This document shows positions 7,455 through 15,784 of a stretch of DNA of 17,968 nt, in pieces. Within the stretch, counting starts at the first letter, position 1, and each line of letters opens with the position of its first letter. The position numbers and the translations under genes were made by a program. The notes beneath the pieces are model-generated. The model was not told the DNA's origin, ran no database searches, and saw only the letters and a list, made by a program, of their open reading frames with translations. Origin of the DNA: JAAKFL01 sp964629645 (GTDB lineage: Bacteria > Chlamydiota > Chlamydiia > Chlamydiales > SLFE01); NCBI GenBank assembly GCA_964629645.1, contig CAZVSU010000055.1:1-17968 (forward strand), given 5' to 3'.

Positions 7455-10400
7455 ATGGAAAAACAAAAACCTTGGCAATTATGGTTGATAATTGCAGTAT
7501 TCGCCGTCGTTTTATATAGCATTCTCCCGACCATTTTTTGGTATTCAAAACCGCTTAAGCAAGAGATCGATCAAAAAAGAGCTGAAGCTGTCGCTGTTGA
7601 AGCTGTCGAAAGGGTCAACGCTTTGGAAAGCGAATCTATCGCTTGGATCCGCTCATTCAATCGACTCCTTGGCATTTCGGCAAAATCTGTCGAAATCGAT
7701 CAAAAGTCACCGCGCTTCATTCATGTTACGTTCGACAAAGAGAACGACGCTCAGCTATTCAAACGGTTTCTTCCCCGAGCGGGCAACGCGATCCCCTTTG
7801 TTCCGGCCCAGTTACGGGAAAAGCCCGACGGTTCTCAAGGCATTCCCGAAGAAAACGGCCTTTACACAGTGTCCGTGGAGCGCAATATCGGCATTCACCT
7901 CAACCCTGATCAAGTCGATCGTTTATTTACTTTTTCTCAAAAGCTGACCGAAGAGCGCACTGTCACTCCTTTCTACCGGGATCTTATCTACAGCCGCGTG
8001 ACAGAAATCGCCGAAGGAATCGTCGGCCCCAGCATGCAGGCCGCGCGCGTCAGTGTGCTTGTCGACAATCCGAAAGAAGAAAGACTTGACGAAGTCGCCT
8101 TGACGTTGGCAAACGAAATCAACAATGTGACCTCTATTTTCGGCGCTGACAGCCCGGTTGCCAAACGGTACTACGCCAGTTTTTCGCAAATCGGAGAGAA
8201 AAACAAGCGAACGATGGTCAGTGGCCTTCGGCAACGCTTCGAAGCGCAAAAAGAAAGGCTTGAGAGCCGCTTAAGCAAGATGGAAGTGGAGGCGAAAGCG
8301 CAAGAGGAGAAGGACCAGCTGGTCGACATTTCCCTAGCGCAGACACAAGGCCTTGTCAAAAGGCAGATTCGGTCGCTGACTGACGCTTTGGCCACGCTCA
8401 AAGAGCAAAAGGCAGCCTTTGCTTCAGGCCGGGACCCTTTAGATAAAGAGGACTTTCTCTCAAGACTTCGGAAGAGCGAAGCGACAATCGATAAAAAAGA
8501 TTCCATTCAATCGGTTGATCTCTCCGGCTACCACCCCTTTATTTCCACTCTTGAAATCGATTGGACCGACGACATCGTCAAGTTGAAGATTTATCCCGAT
8601 GTCGAGACCATCCTCAATCCTAACAACACTGCCGAAGCAGCCGCTCTTGCAAGAGAAAACGTCAGTCGTCTGCTGATCAACAACATCGCCATGATCTCCC
8701 GTCTGAGCGATGAGCAGATTCAACCGGATGGCAACGACTTTGTTCTCAACCTGAACAAACTGACAAACAGCTCATCGATTCTCGCTCTTGATCTCGGTAA
8801 AATTGCCGAAAAAGAAGCCGAGCAGATCGATGACGCCATTCAGAGAGTGTGGACCCCTTCTCACAAGGAGCTGCAAACATCGGTTTTTCCGGTCAGAAGC
8901 TTCGCTCAATACCGCGGAGAATCTCCTGAAGCGCAAAATTTGGGCCTTGTCATTTACGCTCCTGCCGCTGAAAAGGAAGAGCCGCTCAGCGGATTCAACA
9001 CCGGATCAATCTATGTCATTGTGAAAGGATATGAACGCTTGATCAGCAAGTATCAAGACAACCCGGAGTCTAAGCCAAGCCAGACGCTCCTCAGCGATTT
9101 GACCGCACTTAAACAGCTTTTAATGCAGTACGGCTTTCTCCAGGTACCCGCAAACACAAGCCGCTTCGGAAAAGAATTTCAAGGCGATCTCGTCTTCACT
9201 TACGACAACTACTACGACGATCTTGTCGCGGCAACCAGAGAAAATTTCTCTGTCAAAGGAGATAAGAAATATGCCGTCCTAGAGTTCACCGATGTCGAGC
9301 AACGCATTTTGGCGAAAAATAAAATTGAAGACCGGATGCAAGAGGATATTGTGAAATGGCAGGAGAACTACAACTCGGCGCAAGTGAACCTCGATCCAGC
9401 CGCCCGATACACCGTACCGGTTCCGACGACAAATCCTTACTGGTCCAACCTCAAGTTGTCTGCCCGCAAATATTTTCGGGGAGATGACCGCAAAATTTTA
9501 AAGTGGGGGCTCGACCTCTCGGGCGGAAAAACTGTGAGGATCGGCCTTCGCGACCAGGATGGCCGCCCCGTTACAAATCCCGATGATTTAAACCAAGCAG
9601 TGAATGAGCTCTACACGCGGGTCAATAAAATGGGCGTATCGGAAAGAACGATCCGAACAGAAAATGACACGATCATTCTCGATTTCCCCGGATCGCAAGC
9701 CTTCTCTGCGAACGAGCTTATCAAAGCGTCGGCGATGTATTTTCACATTGTCAATGAAAAATTCGGCCGCAACAACCGCGATCTCTTTCCCGTCGTGAAC
9801 CAGTTTCTGCAAGAGGTCTGGGACGAAGCTGTCGTCACGAACCGAAAAGATCCGGAAAGCATCAATGAGATCGCTTGGCGCCACTTAGGCGGCGACCCCG
9901 AAAATCCGGAATCGCTCATGCCGAGAAGTGAAAATGCCCAAATTCTTATTGAAAATGGCTTAAGGCTCGCCAACCCCTACGAAGACAAGCGGACGGCTAC
10001 ATTCAACGACTCCCTCTCGATGGTCGCCATGTACCGCGGCTCAGGACCTTCCGAATGGCAAGGGCAGTACCACCCTCTTGTGCTTGTTTTCAATAACTAC
10101 GCCCTGGAGGGCTCGAGCCTAAGCAACGTGACGACAGGCCTCGACCCAAAAGACGGCTATATTCTGAATTTCGAAGTGAAAAGCTCCTACGATAAAGCGG
10201 GCAGCGGTTCTCCTCAAACCGATCTCTACTCATGGACATCGCAGTTTGCCGAAGACCGCATCGCGGGGACGCCGAAGGGAGAATTTTCCCCTAATGGCTG
10301 GAGAATGGCGGTCATCTTGAATGGAAAAATCGTCAGCGATCCCGGCTTGAGAGCCGCTCTTTCAAGCAGCGGACGCATCAGCGGACGGTTCACGCCAAGG

Positions 10401-12026
10401 GAGATCAATCAACTCGCAGCCGATTTGAAGGCAGGCTCATTGAGCTATACACCGAAGATTCTATCCGAGCAAAATGTCAGCCCGGAACTGGGTAAAGAAG
10501 AGCGCAACAAAGGCGTCTTTGCCTCTTTGATCTCGCTCATCCTCGTAATTGGCGTGATGACAGCCGTCTATCGCTTTGCGGGCATCATCGCAAGCTGCGC
10601 TGTCCTCCTGAATCTTCTGATTATGTGGGGTGTGTTTCAGAGTATCGGCTATGCGCTCACGCTGCCGGGAATCGCGGGAGTCGTCTTGACAATCGGGATG
10701 GCCGTCGATGCCAATGTCTTGGTTTTTGAAAGGATTCGAGAAGAATTTGCCATTTCCCATCGCCTCGCATCTGCCATTGCCGCAGGGTATCGCAAAGCAT
10801 TTAGCGCCATTATCGACTCCAACCTGACCACTTTGATGGCTGCTGTGATCCTGATTCAGTTTGACTCAGGGCCGATTAAAGGCTTTGCTGTTGTGCTCAT
10901 TATCGGCCTTCTCTCCTCCATGTTCACTGCTCTTTTCCTGACTCGCTTTTTCTTTGCCGGTTGGGTGGAGAATCCAAAGCACAAGGAATTGAAAATGATG
11001 CGGCTTTTCCACGACACCAAAGTCAACTTCCTTAAGTGGACAAAGCCCGCGTTTGTGATTTCGGCGCTGGTGATCATCGCCGGGACCTACTTCCTGATTG
11101 AGGAAAGGGGCACACTCTTCGGCATGGACTTTACAGGAGGCTATTCCTTAACTGTCGACTTTGCCGAAAAAAGCGATGTCAATTACAGGCAAGAGGCATC
11201 CAATGCGCTCATCGCAGCGGGAGCCACTCAAGGGGACATCGAAGTGAGAGAGCTCAGCCGTCCGAACCAGTTGAGAATTCAGCTTGGGACCAGCATGGAA
11301 GAGCCGGGACACCCCTTTGCCGGCATGCCGATTGAAAATCCTCCAAAATCGACGACCTATGATTTCGAACAAAACCCGAGAATCGAATGGGTTGTCGACG
11401 CTCTTGCAAAAGGAGGACTTGAGATCCAAGAAGGGCAGCTCGCAAATTTGGATAAAAATTGGTCGACAATGAGCGGTCAGCTTTCGGATGCTATGCGCAA
11501 CAATGCCATGATTGCGTTGACAGTCGCTCTTATCGGGATCCTGCTCTACATCACCTTCCGATTTGAGTTCAAGTATGCAATCAGCGCTGTCGTCGCTCTT
11601 GCGCATGACGTTTGGATCACGCTTGGCATCGTCGCCCTCTTCCACATGCTGGGCTTCCCTGTCGAAATTAACTTGCAAGCCATCGGGGCGATCATGACAA
11701 TCATCGGTTACTCTTTAAACGATACGATCATTGTCTTTGACCGCATACGGGAAGATGTGAGGGTTTACCGCAAGCTCTCCTTCCCTGAAGTGATCAATCA
11801 CGCCCTAAACGTGACGTTGAACAGAACGTTGATGACGTCGGGCACCACGATTTTGGTCCTCCTGTCTCTTGTGCTGTTTGGCGGGCCGAGCATCTTCGGG
11901 TTCTCGCTCATCATGACGATCGGAGTGCTTGTCGGTACGGTCTCGTCGCTCTTTATCGCTTCTCCTGTCATGTTGTGGTTCCACAACATGATAAGAAAGC
12001 GGGAGGGCTTGAAAATAGAGAGCTAA
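7455..12026 (+). CDS. secDF: Protein translocase SecD-SecF fusion with long N-terminal extension
   Basis: A single 1523-residue chain joining both proton-driven accessory subunits of the Sec translocon, as in other chlamydiae. TM1 is at about residues 10-30 (LWLIIAVFAVVLYSILPTIF). A very long periplasmic part follows, with a charged helical, probably coiled-coil stretch at about 245-330. SecD landmarks are KWGLDLSGGKTVRIGLRD (about 683), the GLDPKDGYILNF region, and five TMs from about 1019 with AVDANVLVFERIREEF at about 1082. SecF begins near 1190, with GMDFTGGYSL at about 1222 and GYSLNDTIIVFDRIREDV at about 1417, so the functional Asp/Arg residues in both TM4 regions are kept. E. coli SecD plus SecF total about 940 residues; most of the excess lies before the SecD P1 region. 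AGGGA is about 12 bases before the ATG, which is rather far, but TM1 follows directly and supports this start. Confidence 0.96.
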   Translation: MEKQKPWQLWLIIAVFAVVLYSILPTIFWYSKPLKQEIDQKRAEAVAVEAVERVNALESESIAWIRSFNRLLGISAKSVEIDQKSPRFIHVTFDKENDAQLFKRFLPRAGNAIPFVPAQLREKPDGSQGIPEENGLYTVSVERNIGIHLNPDQVDRLFTFSQKLTEERTVTPFYRDLIYSRVTEIAEGIVGPSMQAARVSVLVDNPKEERLDEVALTLANEINNVTSIFGADSPVAKRYYASFSQIGEKNKRTMVSGLRQRFEAQKERLESRLSKMEVEAKAQEEKDQLVDISLAQTQGLVKRQIRSLTDALATLKEQKAAFASGRDPLDKEDFLSRLRKSEATIDKKDSIQSVDLSGYHPFISTLEIDWTDDIVKLKIYPDVETILNPNNTAEAAALARENVSRLLINNIAMISRLSDEQIQPDGNDFVLNLNKLTNSSSILALDLGKIAEKEAEQIDDAIQRVWTPSHKELQTSVFPVRSFAQYRGESPEAQNLGLVIYAPAAEKEEPLSGFNTGSIYVIVKGYERLISKYQDNPESKPSQTLLSDLTALKQLLMQYGFLQVPANTSRFGKEFQGDLVFTYDNYYDDLVAATRENFSVKGDKKYAVLEFTDVEQRILAKNKIEDRMQEDIVKWQENYNSAQVNLDPAARYTVPVPTTNPYWSNLKLSARKYFRGDDRKILKWGLDLSGGKTVRIGLRDQDGRPVTNPDDLNQAVNELYTRVNKMGVSERTIRTENDTIILDFPGSQAFSANELIKASAMYFHIVNEKFGRNNRDLFPVVNQFLQEVWDEAVVTNRKDPESINEIAWRHLGGDPENPESLMPRSENAQILIENGLRLANPYEDKRTATFNDSLSMVAMYRGSGPSEWQGQYHPLVLVFNNYALEGSSLSNVTTGLDPKDGYILNFEVKSSYDKAGSGSPQTDLYSWTSQFAEDRIAGTPKGEFSPNGWRMAVILNGKIVSDPGLRAALSSSGRISGRFTPREINQLAADLKAGSLSYTPKILSEQNVSPELGKEERNKGVFASLISLILVIGVMTAVYRFAGIIASCAVLLNLLIMWGVFQSIGYALTLPGIAGVVLTIGMAVDANVLVFERIREEFAISHRLASAIAAGYRKAFSAIIDSNLTTLMAAVILIQFDSGPIKGFAVVLIIGLLSSMFTALFLTRFFFAGWVENPKHKELKMMRLFHDTKVNFLKWTKPAFVISALVIIAGTYFLIEERGTLFGMDFTGGYSLTVDFAEKSDVNYRQEASNALIAAGATQGDIEVRELSRPNQLRIQLGTSMEEPGHPFAGMPIENPPKSTTYDFEQNPRIEWVVDALAKGGLEIQEGQLANLDKNWSTMSGQLSDAMRNNAMIALTVALIGILLYITFRFEFKYAISAVVALAHDVWITLGIVALFHMLGFPVEINLQAIGAIMTIIGYSLNDTIIVFDRIREDVRVYRKLSFPEVINHALNVTLNRTLMTSGTTILVLLSLVLFGGPSIFGFSLIMTIGVLVGTVSSLFIASPVMLWFHNMIRKREGLKIES

Positions 12027-12046
12027 ACGCCCTCTCTTTTTCAGCG

Positions 12047-12085
12047 AGGCGGAGCCGGGATCTTTCCCAGCTCCGCCTTGTTTTT
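12047..12085 (+). terminator. Rho-independent terminator after secDF
   Basis: A 9-bp stem, AGGCGGAGC / GCTCCGCCT, around a 14-base loop containing a GGG/CCC mini-stem, followed by TGTTTTT. It separates secDF from recJ although they are only 98 bases apart. Confidence 0.88.
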
Positions 12086-12124
12086 AATCATTTTTTTCCC
12101 CATTATTGAGGATGAGGGATCCGT

Positions 12125-13900
12125 ATGCTTGCCAAAAAAAATAAAAATGAAACCCCCGTCTGGGTCCATCCGAAAAACAACCCGAAGCTGAAGCAGAATA
12201 TCGTTAAAGAGTTTCGCCTCCACCCCGTGATTGCACAGATTCTGGTCAGCCGCGGCCTTCGGACCTTTGAAGACATTCACCATTTTCTCTATGCTAAATT
12301 ACCCGATTTGCACGATCCCTACCTGTTCAATCAAATGAAGCAGGCAGTCGACCGTATCTGCATCGCGCGGGAAAAACAAGAAAGAATCTTGATTTACGGA
12401 GACAACGACGTCGACGGCATCTCCGGCACGGCCCTTTTAACAGAATTTCTCCAAGCCGCAGATTTCGAGGTGATGTACTATGTCGCAAGTCCTTCCGCTC
12501 AAAAGAAAACCACTCTTCTAGAAGCGCTCGACACCGCTGTTGAACATCAATGCAAGGTCCTCATCTCAGTCGACGTCGGCATCACAGCGCATAAAGAAAT
12601 TGCCGCATTCACAGAAAAAGGGATCGATGTCATTGTGACCGATCACCACGAGCCGAGTGAGAAACTGCCCGTATGCACAGCTCTACTCAACCCCAAGCTT
12701 GCCGACAACACCTATCCCGACCGCCACTTAACAGGAGTCGGCGTTGCCTTTAAACTGGCTCATGCCGTCACAATCCGCCTTGTCAAAGAAGAGCTGCTTC
12801 CCCCAAAAAAGATCGACCTCAAGCGATACCTTGATTTGGTGGCTCTTGGAACAATCTCCGATATGGGGGCCTTAATCGGTGAGAACCGCATTCTCGTGAG
12901 ATATGGGTTAAATCAGATTCATAAGGGAAAACGAATCGGGCTCGCAAAGCTTCTTTCCATCAGCGACGTCGATCCAGCAGAAGTGAACACATTCATTGTC
13001 GCCTCCCGCATCGGCCCTCCTCTCAACAGCCTGGGACGAATTGCCAACGCCAACGACGGGGTGAAACTATTACTCATCCGCAACAGCAATCAAGCGGAGA
13101 AGCTCGCACAGGAGCTTGGTCTGAATAACACCGAAAGGCAAAAAATTGAACGGAATATGACCGAGGATGTCGAAGAGATTTTGAAAAAAAATCCGAAAAT
13201 CCTCGAAGAAAAAGCGATCGTGATCGCCTCTGAAAAATGGCATCCCGGAGTCATTCCGATTATCTCGACCCGCCTTTCAAAACAATACAACCGCCCCACC
13301 ATTGTGATCGCCATCAACGAAAAATTTGGGAAAGGATCCATGCGATCGATTCCTGAGTTTCCCCTGCTGGCAGCACTGAAACAATGCGCTGACCTTCTTG
13401 AAAGCTTTGGCGGGCACGATATTGCATCGGGTATGATCATCAGAGAAGAAAATATCCCTGAGTTCACAAAACGTTTCATTGAGATTGCCAACTCCATGCT
13501 CGAAGAAAAAGACATCAAAAATAAGCTGCATATCGATGCCCACGTCAACTTCGACGATCTGACCTACGACTGTTTAGAATCGCTGCACCTGCTAGAGCCG
13601 CACGGAAACGAAAATCCCCCACCCCTGCTGTACACCATCGCCAAGCAGGCATGGCCTCCGAAAGTGATCGGAAAAATGAATGAGAAAGCCCACCTTAAAA
13701 TCTATCTCGATCAAGAAGGACGGGTCGTCGAAGGAATCGCGCTCAATCGCGCTCATGACAGCACAAAATTGAGAAATAAAGATCTCGATCTCGAAACAGT
13801 GTTTACCCCTCAACTCGACGTCTTTCAAAACCAGTCCTACCTGCGCCTTCTTATCCGCGACTTTAAAGTCAAATCTCCCGAAAAAAAAAATAAGATGTGA
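12125..13900 (+). CDS. recJ: Single-stranded-DNA-specific 5'-3' exonuclease RecJ
   Basis: A 591-residue DHH/DHHA1 phosphoesterase used in recombination and repair (RecFOR pathway, mismatch and base excision repair). Catalytic motifs in order: GDNDVDGISGTA (about residue 91, motif I), SVDVGIT, TDHHEPSE (about 172, the DHH motif), DLVALGTISDMGAL (about 237), and RIGPPLNSLGRI, where the usual Arg after GP is Pro. The DHHA1 domain has SFGGHDIASGM (about 425), and a C-terminal OB-like domain follows. GAGGATGAGGG lies just before the ATG. The gene follows secDF, as recJ (CT447) and secDF (CT448) are neighbours in C. trachomatis. The coding end contains a run of ten A at 13881-13890. Only 6 bases separate its stop from the convergent gene's stop, with no terminator hairpin visible. 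Confidence 0.95.
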   Translation: MLAKKNKNETPVWVHPKNNPKLKQNIVKEFRLHPVIAQILVSRGLRTFEDIHHFLYAKLPDLHDPYLFNQMKQAVDRICIAREKQERILIYGDNDVDGISGTALLTEFLQAADFEVMYYVASPSAQKKTTLLEALDTAVEHQCKVLISVDVGITAHKEIAAFTEKGIDVIVTDHHEPSEKLPVCTALLNPKLADNTYPDRHLTGVGVAFKLAHAVTIRLVKEELLPPKKIDLKRYLDLVALGTISDMGALIGENRILVRYGLNQIHKGKRIGLAKLLSISDVDPAEVNTFIVASRIGPPLNSLGRIANANDGVKLLLIRNSNQAEKLAQELGLNNTERQKIERNMTEDVEEILKKNPKILEEKAIVIASEKWHPGVIPIISTRLSKQYNRPTIVIAINEKFGKGSMRSIPEFPLLAALKQCADLLESFGGHDIASGMIIREENIPEFTKRFIEIANSMLEEKDIKNKLHIDAHVNFDDLTYDCLESLHLLEPHGNENPPPLLYTIAKQAWPPKVIGKMNEKAHLKIYLDQEGRVVEGIALNRAHDSTKLRNKDLDLETVFTPQLDVFQNQSYLRLLIRDFKVKSPEKKNKM

Positions 13901-13906
13901 CCTCTT

Positions 13907-14296
13907 CTATTTGACTTCGGCCAGATCAAAATAGCGCTTACCGATAATAATCAGCGAGCTTTCAAGGGCGCCTAGAGTATTCCGAGTCGATGCAGTCTCC
14001 AGGGTATTTTCTGCAAGGACAGAAAATTTCAAATAGAGCCGGATGATGTCCATATGAGACCGGTCGAACTTGACTGTGCAGCGATGGACCGCATCTTTCT
14101 CTGTCTCTTCAAAAACCTCTTTTGCGATTATGGACACCTCAAACTCCACCTTATTGCCAGATATTGCAATGCCGACGCTCTCTGAAGGGATGTAAATGAG
14201 CGCCCGCCCGAGGTGGGACATTCCGGTTGTGTAAACCTGAGCATCCAAGGCGTCGTCGTCAAATTTTGGCTGTTTCACCACCACAGAAGTGATCAT
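13907..14296 (-). CDS. Hypothetical 129-aa protein, convergent with recJ
   Basis: I do not recognise this protein. It is small, soluble and predicted beta-rich in its first half (SVVVKQPKFD, LIYIPSESVGIAISGNKVEF), then helical (DRSHMDIIRLYLKFSVLAE), with no cysteine-rich motif, signal peptide or membrane segment. Two in-frame ATGs exist. The one at 14296 is chosen because GGAGAG lies 4 bases upstream; the one at 14308 would add MERF and has only a poor A-rich site. Codon use looks like that of the neighbouring genes and the frame is intact, so it is probably real. It is divergent from the doubtful gene at 14373; the 76 bases between must hold its promoter. Nothing in the context suggests a function. 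Confidence 0.7.
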   Translation of the reverse strand: MITSVVVKQPKFDDDALDAQVYTTGMSHLGRALIYIPSESVGIAISGNKVEFEVSIIAKEVFEETEKDAVHRCTVKFDRSHMDIIRLYLKFSVLAENTLETASTRNTLGALESSLIIIGKRYFDLAEVK

Positions 14297-14300
14297 AAAT

Positions 14301-14306
14301 CTCTCC
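14301..14306 (-). promoter_or_regulatory. Ribosome binding site deciding the ATG at 14296
   Basis: GGAGAG on the minus strand, 4 bases before ATG 14296-14294; it overlaps the alternative ATG at 14308 and therefore cannot serve it. Confidence 0.5.
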
Positions 14307-14339
14307 ATTTTTTTCTCGGAAAAATAACACAGTTAAAGA

Positions 14340-14345
14340 TATAAT
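14340..14345 (+). promoter_or_regulatory. Candidate -10 element (TATAAT) upstream of the 112-aa ORF
   Basis: A consensus TATAAT sits 27 bases before the ATG at 14373, in the divergent gap. The best -35 at 17 bases is CGGAAA, which is poor, so this is weak evidence for transcription of the small ORF. Confidence 0.3.
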
Positions 14346-14372
14346 TCATAGGAAACAATAATTATTAGGGCG

Positions 14373-14711
14373 ATGAAGAAAAACAATCATATTATCGATT
14401 CAATTCGGCATCCGGTTTTTCAAGTTTTAAAAAATTGTCGGACAATCAAAGGGCAGACCTCTCATCAACATCAGCCAAGGACTTTTGAAAAAGATCGCCA
14501 CAAGGGGAAGGCTCCCAAGAGCAGCGGCTGTTGCGAGGCCGCACGTGTCTCCACTCGATACGCTTCGCAGAAAAAAAATGCCTCGTGGTTTTGGAGCGCA
14601 TTCAAAACGCCGGGCATCTCGGATGTCTTTTACGTTCCTGAAAAGCGTATCGCGTGGATGGCGTGGTTATTGTCTCGCCGTTTTGTGCACGCACTTTCGA
14701 TCAACGACTGA
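14373..14711 (+). CDS. Doubtful small gene (112 aa), no recognised homology
   Basis: A plus-strand frame of 112 residues filling an otherwise empty 390-bp gap. In favour: codon third positions look natural (mixed C and T after two-fold codons), a TATAAT lies 27 bases upstream, and the residue order reads better than in the overlapping frame that encodes an 84-residue, Arg-rich string. Against: AGGG is only 2 bases from the ATG, too close to be a normal ribosome binding site, and no family is recognised. The protein is basic (FEKDRHKGKAPKSSGCC) with a Trp-rich hydrophobic C-terminus (RIAWMAWLLSRRF). Its last 11 bases overlap the 3' end of the convergent 247-aa gene. If it is not a gene, this gap contains only the divergent promoters. 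Confidence 0.35.
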   Translation: MKKNNHIIDSIRHPVFQVLKNCRTIKGQTSHQHQPRTFEKDRHKGKAPKSSGCCEAARVSTRYASQKKNASWFWSAFKTPGISDVFYVPEKRIAWMAWLLSRRFVHALSIND

Positions 14712-15444
14712 GGCGTTCTCTCAGCTTTTCACAGCGTAAAAGAAGCGCTTTCTTCTGTTCTTCGTCTGCAGCATAGTCGACCATAAGCATGAAACTGCCT
14801 ACGTGTTTGAGTAAAACGTCGGCCGTATCTCCAAGATCAACCTCATCGTCCAACAAATAGTCCACCCGGCTCTCTAGAATTTTGAGCCTTCTTTTTAATT
14901 CAAGATGAACTCTTTCATTCAATTGTGTCAGCCCTCGGCCGATTCTGGCCCGTTTTTCACGAGAAAGCGAAGGACCAAATCGCTCTAGCAGGACCTTTGT
15001 GGCCCTTTTAAAGTTTAAAGCGGCCGTCCACGCTCTCGGTGTCATCCCCTTATTTTGCGTCAACTCCTCTAAGAGAATCTGGGAGTGTCGCGCGTACTGC
15101 TCGATATAAAAAGATACTGGTTGATCGTCCGGCAACTGCGCCTCAAAAAATTCAGACTCATCAACTTCAGCAAGAGGTTCATGTTCTCCATCAAAATGAT
15201 GTCCGGCAATGGATTCGATCCGGTGCAAAAGATCGGAAACACCAAAGACCGGATCACCTTCACCCTCGACATGTCGAAAAAGACGGCGTCCCAATGCCCC
15301 TAAGCCTTGAAAAACAAAGCTTAAAGCGTTTAAAGCAACGGATCCCACTTTCAACACAACGGGAGCGATTGTTTGTGACACGTCGTATAAAATACTTATT
15401 GTCGACTCAATCGCCGAAAGAATGGGTTTGATTGGAATAGACAT
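14701..15444 (-). CDS. Hypothetical 247-aa protein with hydrophobic N-terminus
   Basis: An unrecognised protein, probably lineage-specific. Residues 1-55 are hydrophobic or amphipathic without a normal signal peptide cleavage site (APVVLKVGSVALNALSFVFQ). The rest is charged: an acidic segment around 60-105 (EGEGDPVFG, EVDESEFFEAQLPDDQ) and then helical, Arg/Lys/Leu-rich segments (FKRATKVLLERFGPSLSR, LNERVHLELKRRLKILESRV). A membrane-associated or secreted helical protein is possible; nothing identifies it. No clear Shine-Dalgarno precedes the ATG at 15444. TTGACT (15475-15480), a 15-base spacer and TATAGA (15454-15459) end 9 bases before the ATG, so if this promoter is real the mRNA would be almost leaderless. 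The frame is intact. Confidence 0.68.
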   Translation of the reverse strand: MSIPIKPILSAIESTISILYDVSQTIAPVVLKVGSVALNALSFVFQGLGALGRRLFRHVEGEGDPVFGVSDLLHRIESIAGHHFDGEHEPLAEVDESEFFEAQLPDDQPVSFYIEQYARHSQILLEELTQNKGMTPRAWTAALNFKRATKVLLERFGPSLSREKRARIGRGLTQLNERVHLELKRRLKILESRVDYLLDDEVDLGDTADVLLKHVGSFMLMVDYAADEEQKKALLLRCEKLRERLSR

Positions 15445-15453
15445 AGCACTTTA

Positions 15454-15480
15454 TCTATACCACATCCGGAAAATAGTCAA
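15454..15480 (-). promoter_or_regulatory. Candidate promoter of the 247-aa gene, giving a near-leaderless mRNA
   Basis: On the minus strand TTGACT (15480-15475), a 15-base spacer and TATAGA (15459-15454). The spacer is short. Start of transcription would fall about 2 bases before the ATG at 15444. Confidence 0.35.
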
Positions 15481-15502
15481 AAAATGATCATCAATCAGTG
15501 AC

Positions 15503-15547
15503 TTACAGGGGTCGCGGTAGGAACGCCGGTTTCCCGGCGCCCCGTAA
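15503..15547. repeat. Compact folded element (nested inverted repeats)
   Basis: TTAC (15503-15506) pairs with GTAA (15544-15547), GGGG (15508-15511) with CCCC (15540-15543), and CGCCGG (15524-15529) with CCGGCG (15534-15539) around loop TTTC. A 12-base one-sided bulge lies between. CAGGG/CCCTG at 15506-15510 and 15549-15553 offers an alternative outer stem. It looks like a REP-type palindrome or RNA fold, not a terminator, as no T-tract follows. Confidence 0.5.
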
Positions 15548-15733
15548 TCCCTGAAGAAAAAATCGCTGAGTATCACTCAGAAATTTCGACTTCGGCAAAG
15601 AGAAAAGGTCTAAAAAAAGGAGCCGCTTGGAGATCCTGCCCCGACCACTTGGGAAGGATAAAGAGCTTTAGTTTTTCTCCTCTCCTACGCCCATTTAGAC
15701 CCACCCGAAGTCCTCGGGCGGCCCTTTTCAATT

Positions 15734-15784
15734 CTAGGGGACGTCTTCAAATTTCGAATGACTTAATTTGAAGACGTCCCCTAG
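15734..15784. repeat. Perfect 20-bp inverted repeat with 11-base loop
   Basis: The left arm 15734-15753 (starting CTAGGGGACGTCTTC) and right arm 15765-15784 are exact reverse complements around an 11-base AT-rich loop. No T-tract follows on either strand, so it is unlikely to be a simple terminator. The outer end reads CTAGGGGAC, similar in style to GGGGAC-type REP palindromes or MITE ends. It contains no coding sequence. Confidence 0.75.

Noticed and set aside
14485..14739. An 84-residue Arg-rich frame overlapping the 112-aa frame
   Set aside because: Its composition looks like an out-of-frame reading, it has no ribosome binding site, and it runs into the end of the convergent 247-aa gene. 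A histone-like role was considered, but no Lys/Ala repeat pattern is present.
15570..15728. Minus-strand open frame (about 50 residues, reading RGLRVGLNGRRR and on)
   Set aside because: It has no start codon with a ribosome binding site, is highly basic as expected for noncoding sequence, and lies among inverted repeats.
15734..15784. Intrinsic terminator interpretation of the 20-bp inverted repeat
   Set aside because: Only three T follow on the plus strand and none on the minus strand, and it is not placed right after a stop codon of either neighbour.
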